This document shows positions 22,832 through 31,761 of a stretch of DNA of 40,576 nt, in pieces. Below the pieces are notes generated by a model. The model saw nothing but the letters and a program-made list of their open reading frames with translations. It had not been told where the DNA came from and ran no database searches. Each line of letters begins with the position of its first letter. The first letter of the stretch is position 1. The translations under genes were made by a program, and so were the position numbers. Source of the DNA: Actinomycetes bacterium (GTDB lineage: Bacteria > Actinomycetota > Acidimicrobiia > Acidimicrobiales > RAAP-2); NCBI GenBank assembly GCA_021791615.1, contig JAJYWG010000030.1, forward strand, positions 1 to 40,576. The letters are read 5' to 3'.

Positions 22832-23269
22832 ATGCTGATGCCACGCAAGGTGAAGCACCGCAAGCAGCAGCGGGGCCGACTGACCGGCGCGGCCAAGGGC
22901 GGGACCTCGGTCGCGTTCGGTGACTTCGGCATCCAGGCGCTGGAGCCAGGGTGGCTCACCGCCCGTCAGATCGAAGCAGCCCGAATTGCCATGACCCGCC
23001 ATGTGAAGCGTGGCGGCAAGGTCTGGATCAGGGTGTTCCCCGATCGCCCCGTCACCCAGAAGCCGGCCGAGACCCGGATGGGATCCGGCAAGGGCAATCC
23101 GGAGCACTGGGTGGCAGTGGTGCGACCGGGCAAAGTGCTCTTCGAGTTGGCCGGCGTCGAACCGGTGCTGGCTCGAGAAGCAATGGACCGGGCGATCCAG
23201 AAGCTGCCGATGAAGGCTCGCTTCGTCGTGAGGGCTGGGACCCACGGTACCGCCGAGGTGCAGGTCTGA
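22832..23269 (+). CDS. rplP: 50S ribosomal protein L16
   Basis: 145-residue L16, positioned between the A-site tRNA elbow and the peptidyl transferase centre. [17 protein letters not shown] is the standard N-terminus, so ATG at 22832 is preferred over the in-frame ATG at 22838. The [16 protein letters not shown] loop (about 79-94) is the family signature and includes the arginine that is hydroxylated in some bacteria. Normal length. The stop TGA shares its A with the rpmC start. Confidence 0.96.
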   Translation: MLMPRKVKHRKQQRGRLTGAAKGGTSVAFGDFGIQALEPGWLTARQIEAARIAMTRHVKRGGKVWIRVFPDRPVTQKPAETRMGSGKGNPEHWVAVVRPGKVLFELAGVEPVLAREAMDRAIQKLPMKARFVVRAGTHGTAEVQV

Positions 23270-23637
23270 TGGCTGGCGCGACGGACCTGGCGGTGATGGC
23301 GACCGAAGAGCTCGAAGAGCACTTGACCGAGTATCGCAAAGAGCTGTTCAACCTGCGCTTCCAGTTGGCAACGGGGCAGCTCGACAACACGGCGCGTATG
23401 GGCAGCGTACGGCGGGAGATCGCCCGGACCCTCACCGTGCTGAGGGAGCGCGAGATCCTCGAAGCAGAGGGCCTCTACGAGCCGATCGAGACAAGACCGT
23501 CGAAGACCGCGTCGATCGAGGTCTCGGAGGCCGGATCCGGCGACGGCGCCGGCGCCGGCGCTGATCATGGTGACGACGCTGACGGAGGCGACGCTGGTGA
23601 CAGAGACGACGGTGACGACGAGGAGAGTGAGGCCTGA
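23269..23637 (+). CDS. rpmC: 50S ribosomal protein L29 with acidic tail
   Basis: The first 70 residues are a recognisable L29, a two-helix protein at the exit port beside L23: [41 protein letters not shown]29 is usually 60-80 residues; here it is 122. Residues 84-122 carry 16 Asp/Glu and one Arg in a Gly/Asp repeat-like tail (for example [19 protein letters not shown]). Trigger factor and SRP contact the L23/L29 region in E. coli, so an acidic tail there could matter, but this is inference. Start ATG overlaps the rplP stop by one base, and the stop overlaps rpsQ. Confidence 0.93.
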   Translation: MAGATDLAVMATEELEEHLTEYRKELFNLRFQLATGQLDNTARMGSVRREIARTLTVLREREILEAEGLYEPIETRPSKTASIEVSEAGSGDGAGAGADHGDDADGGDAGDRDDGDDEESEA

Positions 23638-23912
23638 TGGCTGACGACCAGGCTGCTGCCAGGCCCAACCGGCGCAAGGTGCGCGAAGGCACCGTCGTCT
23701 CCGATGCGATGGAGGCCACGATCGTCGTGGCCGTGGTGGAGCGGGTGCGGCATCCGAGGTACCGCAAGACCGTGCAGCGAACGAAGCGGCTGTATGTCCA
23801 CGATGCCGAGGGGGCAGCGAAAGTGGGTGACCGTGTCCGGGTCGTCGAGACCCGCCCACTGTCGAAGCTGAAGAGATGGCGGCTGGCCGAAGTCATGGAG
23901 CGGGCTCGATGA
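23637..23912 (+). CDS. rpsQ: 30S ribosomal protein S17
   Basis: 91-residue S17, a primary 16S rRNA binder of the OB-fold type. [20 protein letters not shown] and [19 protein letters not shown] are diagnostic, and [20 protein letters not shown] closes the fold. ATG at 23637 shares one base with the rpmC stop. The short N-terminal [10 protein letters not shown] addition is common in actinobacteria. Confidence 0.96.
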   Translation: MADDQAAARPNRRKVREGTVVSDAMEATIVVAVVERVRHPRYRKTVQRTKRLYVHDAEGAAKVGDRVRVVETRPLSKLKRWRLAEVMERAR

Positions 23913-24277
23913 TCCAGCAGGAGTCCAGGCTGCGGGTTGCCGACAATTCCGGTGCACGCGAAGTCCTGTGCATTCGGGTGCTCGGAGGGTCGCGCCGGCG
24001 GTACGCCAGCATCGGCGACGTCTTCGTGGCGACCGTCAAGGACGCGATCCCAGGTGCAGCCGTGAAGAAGGGTGATGTCGTGCGCTGTGTCGTGGTGCGA
24101 ACCAAGAAGGAGAAGCGCCGCCCGGACGGCAGCTACATCCGATTCGACGAGAACGCCGCTGTTCTCATCAATGAGCAGCAGCAGCCTCGCGGGACCCGGA
24201 TATTCGGGCCGGTGGGCCGAGAGTTGCGGGACAAGCGGTTCATGCGGATCGTCTCCCTCGCGCCGGAGGTGCTGTGA
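23909..24277 (+). CDS. rplN: 50S ribosomal protein L14
   Basis: 122-residue L14, at the subunit interface and the docking site of the silencing factor Rsf[21 protein letters not shown] is the canonical start; [20 protein letters not shown] and the end [10 protein letters not shown] follow. ATG at 23909 overlaps the rpsQ stop by four bases. Normal length and composition. Confidence 0.97.
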   Translation: MIQQESRLRVADNSGAREVLCIRVLGGSRRRYASIGDVFVATVKDAIPGAAVKKGDVVRCVVVRTKKEKRRPDGSYIRFDENAAVLINEQQQPRGTRIFGPVGRELRDKRFMRIVSLAPEVL

Positions 24278-24585
24278 TGCGGATCCGCAAGGGTGATCGA
24301 GTCGTGGTCCGGTCGGGTAAGTACAAGGGACGGCGCACGGAAGTCGTGCGAGCCCTCCCGGCTGAAGGCCGTGTCGTCCTCGAAGGGGTGAACCTCGCCA
24401 AGCGCCACTCCAAGCCGACGAGGAACATCATGCAAGGTGGGATCATCGACAAGTTCATGCCCGTGCCTGTGTCGTCGGTGTCGATCCTGTGCAAGTCGTG
24501 TGGCGAACCGACCCGTATCGGGATGGTGGTCGACGAGCAGGGAAGGAAGCTGCGAGTATGCCGCAAGTGTGGAGGTGAGCTGTGA
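24277..24585 (+). CDS. rplX: 50S ribosomal protein L24 (zinc-ribbon type)
   Basis: 102-residue L24, one of the two initiators of large-subunit assembly. The KOW motif [20 protein letters not shown] is at the N-terminus. The C-terminal part has two CxxC pairs, [12 protein letters not shown] and VCRKCGGEL, a probable zinc ribbon that many but not all bacterial L24 proteins share. ATG at 24277 uses the A of the rplN stop; a GTG at 24274 is an alternative. Its end overlaps rplE. Confidence 0.96.
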   Translation: MRIRKGDRVVVRSGKYKGRRTEVVRALPAEGRVVLEGVNLAKRHSKPTRNIMQGGIIDKFMPVPVSSVSILCKSCGEPTRIGMVVDEQGRKLRVCRKCGGEL

Positions 24586-25145
24586 CGACCAGCACCCGTC
24601 CCCGCCTGAAAGACCGTTACCAGTCCGAACTGCGCGCGCGTCTGGCCCAAGAGCTCGGTCTGAAGAACGTGATGGAGGTTCCGCACCTCGAGAAGATCGT
24701 GGTGAACATGGGAGTGGGAAGGGCCACCCAGCAGCAGTCCCTCATCGAAGGCGCGCAGAGGGACTTGGAGTTGATCACGGGCCAGAAGGCGGTGATCACG
24801 CGGGCCAAGAAGTCGATTGCCGGCTTCAAGCTCCGTGAGGGCATGCCCATCGGGGTGAAAGTGACCTTGCGTGGTGATCGGGCGTGGGAGTTCTTCGACC
24901 GCCTGGTCAGCTTGGCCATTCCTCGGATCCGAGATTTCCGGGGGCTCTCCCCGCGATCGTTCGACGGCCACGGGAACTACACGTTCGGGGTTACCGAGCA
25001 GCTGATATTCCCCGAGATCGACTATGACCGGATCGACACCGTACGAGGGATGGACATCACGATCGTGACGACTGCACGAACCGACGAGGAAGGCCGAGCG
25101 CTCCTACGGGCGTTTGGCTTCCCGTTCCGACAGGAGACCAGATAA
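24582..25145 (+). CDS. rplE: 50S ribosomal protein L5
   Basis: 187-residue L5, a 5S rRNA-binding protein of the central protuberance that contacts P-site t[43 protein letters not shown] and [18 protein letters not shown] identify it. GTG at 24582 overlaps the rplX stop in the GTGA form. Normal length; five bases before rpsN. Confidence 0.97.
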   Translation: MTTSTRPRLKDRYQSELRARLAQELGLKNVMEVPHLEKIVVNMGVGRATQQQSLIEGAQRDLELITGQKAVITRAKKSIAGFKLREGMPIGVKVTLRGDRAWEFFDRLVSLAIPRIRDFRGLSPRSFDGHGNYTFGVTEQLIFPEIDYDRIDTVRGMDITIVTTARTDEEGRALLRAFGFPFRQETR

Positions 25146-25150
25146 GCACC

Positions 25151-25336
25151 ATGGCGAAGAAAGCACTGATCCAGAAGCAGCAGCAGGTACCCAAATTCAA
25201 GGTGCGCGCGTACACGCGCTGCCAGCGGTGTGGCAGGCCGAAGGCCGTGTACCGCAAGTTCGGGCTCTGCCGCATCTGCCTGCGGACGATGGTGCACGCC
25301 GGTGAGGTCCCCGGAGTGACCAAGGCGAGCTGGTAG
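25151..25336 (+). CDS. rpsN: 30S ribosomal protein S14, zinc-binding (type Z)
   Basis: 61-residue S14 of the short zinc-binding class. Cysteines C24, C27, C40 and C43 (RCQRCGRP and LCRICLR) make the metal site. The C-terminal half is the conserved [11 protein letters not shown]. The zinc-free long paralogue, induced in many actinobacteria when zinc is scarce, is not in this window. An AGGAG lies 13 bases upstream, so the ribosome binding site is unusually distant. Confidence 0.97.
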   Translation: MAKKALIQKQQQVPKFKVRAYTRCQRCGRPKAVYRKFGLCRICLRTMVHAGEVPGVTKASW

Positions 25337-25346
25337 GAGAGCTGCC

Positions 25347-25751
25347 ATGACCATGACCGACCCGATCGCCGACATGCTCACCCGCATCCGCAACGCGAAT
25401 TCGGCCCAAGCGGAGACAGTGAAGATGCCCGGATCGAAGCTGAAAGAGGCACTTGCCGCCATCCTCGAGCGTGAGGGGTTCATCTCCGGTTACACCGTGG
25501 AGAAGGATCCCAAGGGGCCCGGAACTCGGCTGGCCATCTCCCTCAAGTACTCGGCCGACCGCACCCGCACCATCGGTGGGATCAAGCGCGTCTCCAAGCC
25601 GGGACTTCGGATCTACACTCGGGCCGACCGGATCCCTCGAGTGCTGGGTGGGATCGGGGTGGCGATCGTGTCCACCAGCCAGGGGCTCATGACCGATCGT
25701 GAAGCTCGCAAGCGGCATCTGGGCGGAGAGGTGCTGTGCTATGTCTGGTAG
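25347..25751 (+). CDS. rpsH: 30S ribosomal protein S8
   Basis: 134-residue S8, which binds the central domain of 16S rRNA and represses the spc operon in E. coli. [20 protein letters not shown] at the start, [14 protein letters not shown], and the invariant C-terminal [13 protein letters not shown] identify it. ATG at 25347 follows TAGGAGAG; a second in-frame ATG lies at 25353. Normal length. Confidence 0.97.
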   Translation: MTMTDPIADMLTRIRNANSAQAETVKMPGSKLKEALAAILEREGFISGYTVEKDPKGPGTRLAISLKYSADRTRTIGGIKRVSKPGLRIYTRADRIPRVLGGIGVAIVSTSQGLMTDREARKRHLGGEVLCYVW

Positions 25752-25805
25752 CGTCGTCGTTCCTCGAGAATTCAGGCGATCTGCCCTCACCGGAGGTTCT
25801 TGCTG

Positions 25806-26345
25806 ATGTCGCGCGTCGGACGTGCTCCCATCCCCGTACCAACCGGGGTGACGGTGAGCATCGCTGAGGATGCCGTCGTCGTGACCGGACCGAACGGCTC
25901 GATGTCCCGCCAGGTGCCTTCGGGCATATCGGTCTCACAGGATGGGGATGTCCTGACGGTGACCCGGGTCGACGACGAGCGCCACCACCGGGCCCTGCAC
26001 GGCCTCACCCGGTCGCTCGTGGCCAACATGGTGACCGGAGTGACCCAGGGGTTCACCAAAGAGCTGGAGATCGTCGGTGTCGGCTACCGGGCCACGGCGC
26101 AGGGCCCGGGCGGATTGGAGCTGGCCCTCGGCTTCTCTCACTCGGTGAAAGTGGCAGCACCGCAGGGCATCACGTTCGAAGTGCCCTCACCTACGCGGAT
26201 CGTGGTGAAGGGCATCGACAAGGAGAGGGTGGGACAGGTAGCGGCCGACATTCGCAAGCTGCGCAAGCCGGAGCCCTACAAGGGCAAGGGTGTGCGCTAT
26301 GCCGGCGAGCGTGTGCTGCGCAAGGCGGGGAAGGCAGCGAAGTGA
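25806..26345 (+). CDS. rplF: 50S ribosomal protein L6
   Basis: 179-residue L6, two repeated domains near the sarcin-ricin loop and factor-binding site. Signatures: [38 protein letters not shown] (end of domain one) and [23 protein letters not shown] at 25806 is chosen because CGGAGG (25791-25796) is nine bases away; TTG at 25800 is too close. A 54-base gap precedes it, the largest inside this operon apart from the ones at its ends, and I see no promoter in it. Confidence 0.96.
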   Translation: MSRVGRAPIPVPTGVTVSIAEDAVVVTGPNGSMSRQVPSGISVSQDGDVLTVTRVDDERHHRALHGLTRSLVANMVTGVTQGFTKELEIVGVGYRATAQGPGGLELALGFSHSVKVAAPQGITFEVPSPTRIVVKGIDKERVGQVAADIRKLRKPEPYKGKGVRYAGERVLRKAGKAAK

Positions 26346-26722
26346 TGGCAAGGTCAACCGGCAATGATCGAGCGCTGCGGATCCGCCGTCATTCACGTAT
26401 CCGACGGAAGGTGTCGGGCACGGCCGAGCGCCCGCGCCTGGCGGTCAGCCGATCGAAGCGCCATATCTCGGCGCAGATCATCGATGACCAGGCAGGACGA
26501 ACCCTCGCCGCAGTCAGCTCGGTTGAACCGGACCAGCGCGCACGGTCCGGCGGGAGCGGCGGGGGTAACGTAGCCGCAGCGAAAGCCGCCGGGCAGGTCC
26601 TGGCGGCCCGAGCCAAAGCGGCTGGGATCACCAAGGTGGTGTTCGACCGAGGTGGGTTTGCCTACCACGGGCGCGTGGCTGCTCTGGCCGATGCTGCCCG
26701 CGAAGAGGGACTGGAGTTCTAA
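26345..26722 (+). CDS. rplR: 50S ribosomal protein L18
   Basis: 125-residue L18, binding 5S rRNA together with L5. [20 protein letters not shown] and [20 protein letters not shown] are typical. ATG at 26345 uses the final A of the rplF stop; a GTG at 26342 is possible. The connecting loop is Gly/Ser-rich (SGGSGGGN), a small insertion relative to most homologues. Confidence 0.96.
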   Translation: MARSTGNDRALRIRRHSRIRRKVSGTAERPRLAVSRSKRHISAQIIDDQAGRTLAAVSSVEPDQRARSGGSGGGNVAAAKAAGQVLAARAKAAGITKVVFDRGGFAYHGRVAALADAAREEGLEF

Positions 26723-26727
26723 GGGCC

Positions 26728-27276
26728 ATGATCGACACGCAGTACGAGGAGCGCACGATTCGCGTGAACCGGGTGGCCAAGGTCGTGAAAGGCGGCCGCA
26801 GGTTCTCGTTCGCGGCACTGATGGTGGTGGGTGACGGCAACGGCCGAGTCGGGCTTGGCTACGGCAAAGCCAAGGAAGCCGGTCTCGCGGTGCAAAAGGG
26901 GATCGAAGAGGCGAGGAAGAACGTGTTCGAGGTGCCGCTCGCCGGCTCCACCATCACTCACCCGGTGATCGGTGAGAGCGGGGCCGGACGCGTCATGCTC
27001 AAGCCGGCGGCGCCGGGCACCGGGGTCATCGCCGGCGGGGCAGCGCGTGCCATCCTCGAGATGGCAGGCATCCATGACATCCTGGCCAAGTCGCTCGGTT
27101 CCTCCAACGGGATCAACGTGGCCCACGCCACCATTGCCGGGCTCAAAGCGCTCCGCCGGCCCGACGAGGTGGCAGCGCTCCGAGGAAAGCAGCCCGACGA
27201 GGTCGCGCCGGCGGGAGTGCTGCGGGCATACCGCGAACGCAAGCGCGAGACCGATCTCTACGCGGAGGTTCGGTAG
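26728..27276 (+). CDS. rpsE: 30S ribosomal protein S5
   Basis: 182-residue S5 in the mRNA entry and decoding-accuracy region. The double-stranded-RNA-binding-like domain includes [20 protein letters not shown] and [11 protein letters not shown]; the C-terminal domain includes [19 protein letters not shown]. Ends with an Arg-rich extension typical of actinobacterial S5. ATG at 26728 is five bases after rplR. rpmD begins at the base after its stop. Confidence 0.96.
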   Translation: MIDTQYEERTIRVNRVAKVVKGGRRFSFAALMVVGDGNGRVGLGYGKAKEAGLAVQKGIEEARKNVFEVPLAGSTITHPVIGESGAGRVMLKPAAPGTGVIAGGAARAILEMAGIHDILAKSLGSSNGINVAHATIAGLKALRRPDEVAALRGKQPDEVAPAGVLRAYRERKRETDLYAEVR

Positions 27277-27513
27277 ATGCCTCCCGCAACCAATGATGCT
27301 GCGATGCTTCGAGTGACCCAGATCCGCTCGGCCATCGGCACCAAGCCCAAGCACCGAGGCACGTTGCGTGCCCTCGGACTTCGTGGTATCGGGCGGCACA
27401 ACGACCTGCCCGATCGGCCCGAGATCCGGGGCATGCTGGCTCGTGTCCCCCACCTGGTCCATGTCGAGAGCGCCGTCGCTGGTCAGGCCCGTTCCACTGG
27501 GGGGTCCCGATGA
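27277..27513 (+). CDS. rpmD: 50S ribosomal protein L30
   Basis: 78-residue L30. The core LRVTQIRSAIGTKPKHRGTL and GLRGIGRHNDLPDRPEIRGM is canonical; the usual length is about 60, and both ends carry short additions (nine residues before MLRVTQ and a Gly/Ser-rich end). CGGAGG (27263-27268) lies eight bases before ATG 27277 and supports that start, while the in-frame ATG at 27304, which would give the standard N-terminus, has no ribosome binding site. Overlaps rplO by four bases. Confidence 0.94.
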   Translation: MPPATNDAAMLRVTQIRSAIGTKPKHRGTLRALGLRGIGRHNDLPDRPEIRGMLARVPHLVHVESAVAGQARSTGGSR

Positions 27514-27998
27514 ACCTTCACGAGCTGGCACCGCCGCCAGGCTCCAAGCGGGAGAGGCGGCGCGTCGGGAGGGGGATCGCCGGCAAGGGCGGCAAGACCG
27601 CCGGGCGCGGGACGAAAGGGCAGGGGGCTCGAGACACCGTCCCTGTCGGGTTCGAAGGTGGTCAGCTCCCGCTCATGCAGCGGATCCCCAAGCTCCGCGG
27701 GTTCAAGAACCCCTTCCGGGTGGAGTACACCCCGGTGAACTTGGACGCCCTCGCGGCGCTCGACGGCGACCGTTTCACGCCCGAGACGATGGTCGCCGCG
27801 GGTCTGGCGCGGCGCGGCTCCCTGGTGAAGGTCCTCGACCGAGGCGGGGTGAGCCGGGCCGTCCACGTGAGCGCCCACGGGTTCTCGGCAGCAGCCGAAC
27901 AGGAGATCCTCCGAGCCGGCGGTACCGTCGAGCGTGTGCCATTGCCCTTCGGACACGGCCGGCCCCCGGCCAGTGGCAACGCGCTCATGAACCGTTAG
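27510..27998 (+). CDS. rplO: 50S ribosomal protein L15
   Basis: 162-residue L15, a late-assembly 50S protein with a long Gly/Arg-rich extension buried in rRNA. LHELAPPPGSKRERRRVGRG, then GKGGKTAGRGTKGQGAR and GFEGGQLPLMQRIPKLRGF are diagnostic. The C-terminal globular part is ordinary. ATG overlaps the rpmD stop. secY starts 30 bases later. Confidence 0.96.
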   Translation: MNLHELAPPPGSKRERRRVGRGIAGKGGKTAGRGTKGQGARDTVPVGFEGGQLPLMQRIPKLRGFKNPFRVEYTPVNLDALAALDGDRFTPETMVAAGLARRGSLVKVLDRGGVSRAVHVSAHGFSAAAEQEILRAGGTVERVPLPFGHGRPPASGNALMNR

Positions 27999-28028
27999 CG
28001 GTCGCGGGACTGGACGCCAGGAACCGTC

Positions 28029-29315
28029 ATGCTCACCAGGCTGGCCAACATCTTCAGGGTCCCGGACCTCCGGAACAAGGTGCTCTTCACCTTGATGATC
28101 ATCGCCCTCTACCAGGTCGGGGCCAACGTCCCGGTGCCGGGAGTGAGCTGGGCGAAGCTCCAGACACTCCAGCACAAGGCCGGCTCTGCGGGTGTGCTCG
28201 GGTTCTTGGACCTGTTCTCGGGTGGCGCGCTGGTCCGCCTCGCGGTGTTCGGTCTGGGCGTCATGCCCTACATCACCAGCTCGATCATCATCCAGTTGCT
28301 GTCGTCGGTGATCCCCAAGCTCGAGGAGTGGCGAGACCAAGGAGCGGTCGGCCAAAAGAAGATCACCCAGACCACCCGCTACCTGACCGTGTCGCTCGCG
28401 CTCATGCAGTCCACCGGGCTCATCTACGCGTTCCATGGGCACGACTCCGCGCTGCTATCGGTCACAGTGAACCTCATCCCCAAGTTCAACCTTGCCCTTG
28501 CCGCCTTCATGGTGCTGTGCCTCACGGCCGGCACCGCTTTCGTCATGTGGCTGGCCGAGCTCATCACCCAGAGGGGGATCGGCCAGGGAATGTCGATCTT
28601 GATCTTCGCCAACGTCGTGGCGTCGATCCCCTCGGGCGGGAAGGGGATCTACGAGGAGGGGGGAGTGCTCAAGTTCACCATCATGGTGGTCGTTTCGCTC
28701 GTCTTGCTGGTCTTCATCGTCTTCATGGACCAGGGACAGCGCCGCATTCCGGTGACGTTTGCCAAGCGGGTGGTGGGAAGGCGAATGTACGGCGGGCAGA
28801 GCACCTACATCCCCCTCAAAGTCAACCAATCGGGTGTGATCCCGATCATCTTTGCCAGCTCGGTGCTCTACATCCCGGTGCTGCTGAGCAACGTGATCCC
28901 GTGGCACTCGTTCCAAAGTTTCGTGAAGACCAACATCACCCCGACCAGCTTCTGGTACATCTCCTTCTACTTCGTCCTGATCCTGGCGTTCACGTTCTTC
29001 TACGTCTACATCGCCTTCGACCCACACCTGCAGGCCGACAACATCCGCAAGCAGGGTGGCTTTGTCCCCGGGATACGTCCAGGACCGCAGACCGAGCGCT
29101 ACTTCGCGCGCATCTTGAACAGGATCACCGTGCCCGGAGCGCTGTTCCTCGCGTCAGTGGCGGTGGTGCCTTCGATATTGATGGCGTTGTGGAACTTGAA
29201 CCGCTTCCCCTTCTACGGCACCACGTTGCTCATCTCAGTCGGCGTCGCGCTCGAGACCATGCGCCAGATCGACAGCCAGCTCATGATGCGCAACTACGAG
29301 GGTTTCCTCAAGTAG
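28029..29315 (+). CDS. secY: Preprotein translocase subunit SecY
   Basis: 428-residue SecY, the pore of the Sec translocon; about ten hydrophobic segments can be counted. Family landmarks are the N-terminal RVPDLRNKVLFTLMIIALYQ, the first periplasmic/plug region, FSGGALVRLAVFGLGVMPYI, the cytoplasmic loop with GQRRIPVTFAKRVVGRRMYG, and the C-terminal ISVGVALETMRQIDSQLMMR. ATG at 28029 follows CCAGGAACC. SecE is encoded at 1028. SecG is not in this window. The position at the end of the spc operon, just before adk and map, is the standard one. Confidence 0.97.
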   Translation: MLTRLANIFRVPDLRNKVLFTLMIIALYQVGANVPVPGVSWAKLQTLQHKAGSAGVLGFLDLFSGGALVRLAVFGLGVMPYITSSIIIQLLSSVIPKLEEWRDQGAVGQKKITQTTRYLTVSLALMQSTGLIYAFHGHDSALLSVTVNLIPKFNLALAAFMVLCLTAGTAFVMWLAELITQRGIGQGMSILIFANVVASIPSGGKGIYEEGGVLKFTIMVVVSLVLLVFIVFMDQGQRRIPVTFAKRVVGRRMYGGQSTYIPLKVNQSGVIPIIFASSVLYIPVLLSNVIPWHSFQSFVKTNITPTSFWYISFYFVLILAFTFFYVYIAFDPHLQADNIRKQGGFVPGIRPGPQTERYFARILNRITVPGALFLASVAVVPSILMALWNLNRFPFYGTTLLISVGVALETMRQIDSQLMMRNYEGFLK

Positions 29316-29322
29316 GGATTGG

Positions 29323-30045
29323 GTGGTACCCGGGGTCAGGCTCGTGGTCCTTGGCAAGCAGGGGGCCGGCAAGGGGACGCAGTGCGTCCGACTGTCGCAC
29401 CACTACGTCGTGCCCCACGTCTCGACTGGCGACATGCTGCGGGGTGAAGTGAAGTCTCGCACCCCGCTCGGCCTCCGGGCCCAGGCACAGATGGAGAACG
29501 GCGACCTCATCGCCGACGAGCTGATCATGGAGATGGTCGCTCGCCGCCTGTCCGAGAAGGACATCCGGGCGAGGGGTTTCGTGCTCGACGGCTGCCCCAG
29601 GACCATCTCGCAGGCGGCTGCCCTGGAGTCGCTCACCGCCCCTCACCAGCTGGACCTGGTCATCGATCTCGAGGTGCCGACGCCGGCGGTCCTCCGGCGA
29701 CTGGCCTCACGACGTGTGTGCGTGGACTGCGGGGCGAACTACTCGGTCTCGTCGCCGCCGCTGTCGAATTGGACGTGTGACGTGTGCGGCGGCGAAGTCA
29801 TCCAGCGCCCCGACGATACGGAGGAGGCCATACGGCGGCGTCTCGACCTCTACGAGCACCAGACTGCTCCGCTCATCGAGTGGTACCGCCGCAAGGACCT
29901 CCTGGTCTCGGTGAACGGGACCGGTGCTCCCGATGCGGTCACCCGGCGCTGCGTCAAGGCGATCGAGGCCCGGCGCGCCCACGGAGGCGGAGCCCAGCAC
30001 GTGGCAGACCGAGTGGTCGAGGATCTTTCGGGCGAAAAAACGTGA
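29323..30045 (+). CDS. adk: Adenylate kinase, zinc-LID long form
   Basis: 240-residue adenylate kinase (ATP + AMP = 2 ADP). The P-loop GKQGAGKGT spans 11-19, a K-Q variant of the common GPPGAGKGT. STGDMLR and LDGCPRTISQA line the AMP site. The LID carries C133, C136, C152 and C155, a Cys4 zinc site as in long Gram-positive enzymes; mycobacterial Adk is the short form without it. GTG at 29323 lies seven bases after secY. The C-terminal 20 residues after AIEARRAHGG are not conserved. Its stop overlaps the map start. Confidence 0.95.
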   Translation: MVPGVRLVVLGKQGAGKGTQCVRLSHHYVVPHVSTGDMLRGEVKSRTPLGLRAQAQMENGDLIADELIMEMVARRLSEKDIRARGFVLDGCPRTISQAAALESLTAPHQLDLVIDLEVPTPAVLRRLASRRVCVDCGANYSVSSPPLSNWTCDVCGGEVIQRPDDTEEAIRRRLDLYEHQTAPLIEWYRRKDLLVSVNGTGAPDAVTRRCVKAIEARRAHGGGAQHVADRVVEDLSGEKT

Positions 30046-30782
30046 GACGGAGCAGCGAGGAGCTGGCGAAGATGCGCAGGGCCGGCCGCGTGGTCGCCGA
30101 GATGCACGAGCGGACCCGTTCTGCCGCGCGGCCCGGGATGACCACTGCGGAGCTCGACGCGGTGGCCCGAGAGGTGCTGGAGAGGCGAGGTGCCCAATCC
30201 AACTTCCTCGGCTACCACGGGTTCCCAGCGGTCATCTGCACGTCGCCCAACGACATGATCGTGCACGGCATCCCCGGTGGCTACCGGCTTGAGGAGGGGG
30301 ACATCCTCTCGGTTGACTGCGGAGCCATCGTGGAGGGGTATCACGGCGATGCGGCCTACACGATGGGGATCGGAGAGGTCTCTGCCGAAGCGGAGCGGCT
30401 CATCGAAGTGACCGAGCGGAGCCTGTGGGCCGGGATCGAGCAGCTCAGGCCGGGGACGCGCCTGCACGAGGTCGGCCGGGCAGTGCAGGCCGTTGCCGAA
30501 GGGGCTGGGTACACGGTGGTGAGGGAGTACGTGGGGCATGCCATCGGCACGGCGATGCACGAGCAGCCCCAGGTGCCCAATTACTGGCCGGGAACCCCCG
30601 GGCCCACGCTCAAGTCCGGCATGGTGTTCGCCGTGGAGCCCATGGTGAACGCAGGTGGTCCCGAGACCCGCCAGCTCGAGGACGGATGGAGCGTGGTCAC
30701 GGCTGACGGCCGTCTGTCGGCGCATTTCGAACATACGATCGCCGTCACCGAGGATGGCCCGGAGGTGCTCACCGTGCCCTGA
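30042..30782 (+). CDS. map: Methionine aminopeptidase, type I
   Basis: 246-residue metalloprotease that removes the initiator Met from nascent proteins at the exit port. The five metal ligands are D92 (SVDCGA), D103 (HGDAAYT), H166 (YVGHAIG), E199 (VEPM) and E230 (FEHT). The substrate histidine region is [15 protein letters not shown]. It is the short class without an N-terminal zinc finger. GTG at 30042 overlaps the adk stop (GTGA) and has no independent ribosome binding site, so translation is probably coupled. A hairpin and a promoter candidate follow before infA. Confidence 0.96.
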   Translation: MRRSSEELAKMRRAGRVVAEMHERTRSAARPGMTTAELDAVAREVLERRGAQSNFLGYHGFPAVICTSPNDMIVHGIPGGYRLEEGDILSVDCGAIVEGYHGDAAYTMGIGEVSAEAERLIEVTERSLWAGIEQLRPGTRLHEVGRAVQAVAEGAGYTVVREYVGHAIGTAMHEQPQVPNYWPGTPGPTLKSGMVFAVEPMVNAGGPETRQLEDGWSVVTADGRLSAHFEHTIAVTEDGPEVLTVP

Positions 30783-30814
30783 TCCCTGGCAGGTCGCGGG
30801 CCACGAGGAACACC

Positions 30815-30839
30815 GCCCGGCGTCCTCCGAGGACCGGGC
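30815..30839 (+). terminator. GC-rich hairpin after map, possible operon end
   Basis: GCCCGG (30815-30820) pairs with CCGGGC (30834-30839). Inside it TCCT pairs with AGGA around loop CCG, with a two-base CG bulge on the 5' side. It sits 32 bases after the map stop and just upstream of the infA promoter candidate. There is no T-run, so termination is only suggested. Confidence 0.35.
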
Positions 30840-30851
30840 CGGCGTCTCGGC

Positions 30852-30881
30852 TGGAAAATTGTGTCTCGGAGCGGATAAGAT
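30852..30881 (+). promoter_or_regulatory. Candidate promoter for infA-rpmJ-rpsMKD-rpoA-rplQ-truA
   Basis: TGGAAA (30852-30857), 18 bases, TAAGAT (30876-30881) within an A/T-rich patch (GAAAATTGTG and GGATAAGATCATCATTC). The -35 is weak. The leader to infA would be about 113 bases. Confidence 0.4.
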
Positions 30882-31000
30882 CATCATTCGGCCAGAGATC
30901 CGATCCCGTGAGGGTGCGGTTCCAGGTCCCCCGTCGCCGGTGGTGTGCGCCGGTGGCGCGCCGCCGGCCGAGCACGAGCAAACGAGTTGAGGAGAGTCAC

Positions 31001-31225
31001 CTGCCCAAGCCCAAGGAAGACGCCATCGTGCTGGAAGGCACGGTGGTGGAGCCGTTGCCCAATGCCATGTTCCGGGTCGAGCTCGAGAATGGCCACAAGG
31101 TCCTGGCACACAGCTCCGGGAAGATGAGGATGCACAGGATCCGGATCCTTCCCGGGGACAAGGTCCAAGTGGAGATCACCCCGTACGACCTGAGCCGGGG
31201 CAGGATCACTTACCGATACAAGTAG
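31001..31225 (+). CDS. infA: Translation initiation factor IF-1 (apparent CTG start)
   Basis: IF-1 binds the 30S A site with IF2 and IF3. The OB-fold core [39 protein letters not shown] and the end [13 protein letters not shown] match the family nearly throughout. No ATG, GTG or TTG lies where the protein should begin: the frame reads CTG-CCC-AAG-CCC-AAG-GAA-GAC-GCC-ATC. TGAGGAG (30988-30994) is six bases before this CTG, and starting there gives 74 residues, the family length. Alternatives are GTG at 30908 (a 31-residue extension unlike IF-1) or GTG at 31028, which removes part of the first strand. Most family members read ISGKMR where this has SSGKMR. Confidence 0.9.
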   Translation: MPKPKEDAIVLEGTVVEPLPNAMFRVELENGHKVLAHSSGKMRMHRIRILPGDKVQVEITPYDLSRGRITYRYK

Positions 31226-31254
31226 CAGCGAGAGAAGACGGAAGAAGCCAGCAG

Positions 31255-31368
31255 ATGAAGGTACGACCGAGCGTCAAGCCGATATGCGAGAAGTGCAAGG
31301 TCATCCGCCGGCACGGTCGCGTCATGGTCATCTGTGACAATCCTCGCCACAAGCAGCGCCAGGGATAG
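31255..31368 (+). CDS. rpmJ: 50S ribosomal protein L36
   Basis: 37-residue L36, the smallest ribosomal protein, of the zinc-binding type: C11, C14, C27 and H32 in [20 protein letters not shown] and [16 protein letters not shown] at 31255 follows GAAGAAG. Its length is exactly that of the family. It sits 29 bases after infA and 15 before rpsM. Confidence 0.96.
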   Translation: MKVRPSVKPICEKCKVIRRHGRVMVICDNPRHKQRQG

Positions 31369-31383
31369 AGAGGGAGCACGATC

Positions 31384-31761
31384 ATGGCTCGAATCGCCGG
31401 GGTCGACATTCCCCGTGAGAAGCGGCTCGAAGTGTCGCTCACGTACATCTATGGCATTGGCAGCACCCGCGCACGTGAGATTTGCGACCGGGCTGAAGTC
31501 AACGCGAACACGCGGGTTCGGGACTTGACCGACGAAGAGGTGACCCGACTGCGCAATGACATCGATGCGCATCTGCGGGTCGAAGGGGACCTGAGGCGTG
31601 ACGTGTCGCAGGACATCAAGCGCAAGATGGAGATCAATTGCTATCAGGGGGTCCGGCACCGCAAGGGCCTCCCGGTCCATGGTCAACGTACGCACACCAA
31701 TGCGCGTACTCGCAAGGGTCCGAAGAAGACGGTCGCTGGAAAGAAGAAGGTCAGGAAGTAG
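31384..31761 (+). CDS. rpsM: 30S ribosomal protein S13
   Basis: 125-residue S13 of the 30S head, forming the B1 bridges and contacting P-site tRNA with its C-terminal tail. [32 protein letters not shown] and the [20 protein letters not shown] segment are diagnostic. The tail is Lys-rich as usual. A GGGAG ribosome binding site precedes ATG 31384. rpsK begins at the next base after its stop. Confidence 0.97.
   Translation: MARIAGVDIPREKRLEVSLTYIYGIGSTRAREICDRAEVNANTRVRDLTDEEVTRLRNDIDAHLRVEGDLRRDVSQDIKRKMEINCYQGVRHRKGLPVHGQRTHTNARTRKGPKKTVAGKKKVRK

Noticed and set aside
27368..29452. A 694-codon plus-strand frame across rplO and secY in another register
   Set aside because: It contains Arg/Pro/Gly/His-rich out-of-frame sequence; rplO and secY explain the same bases with full family matches.
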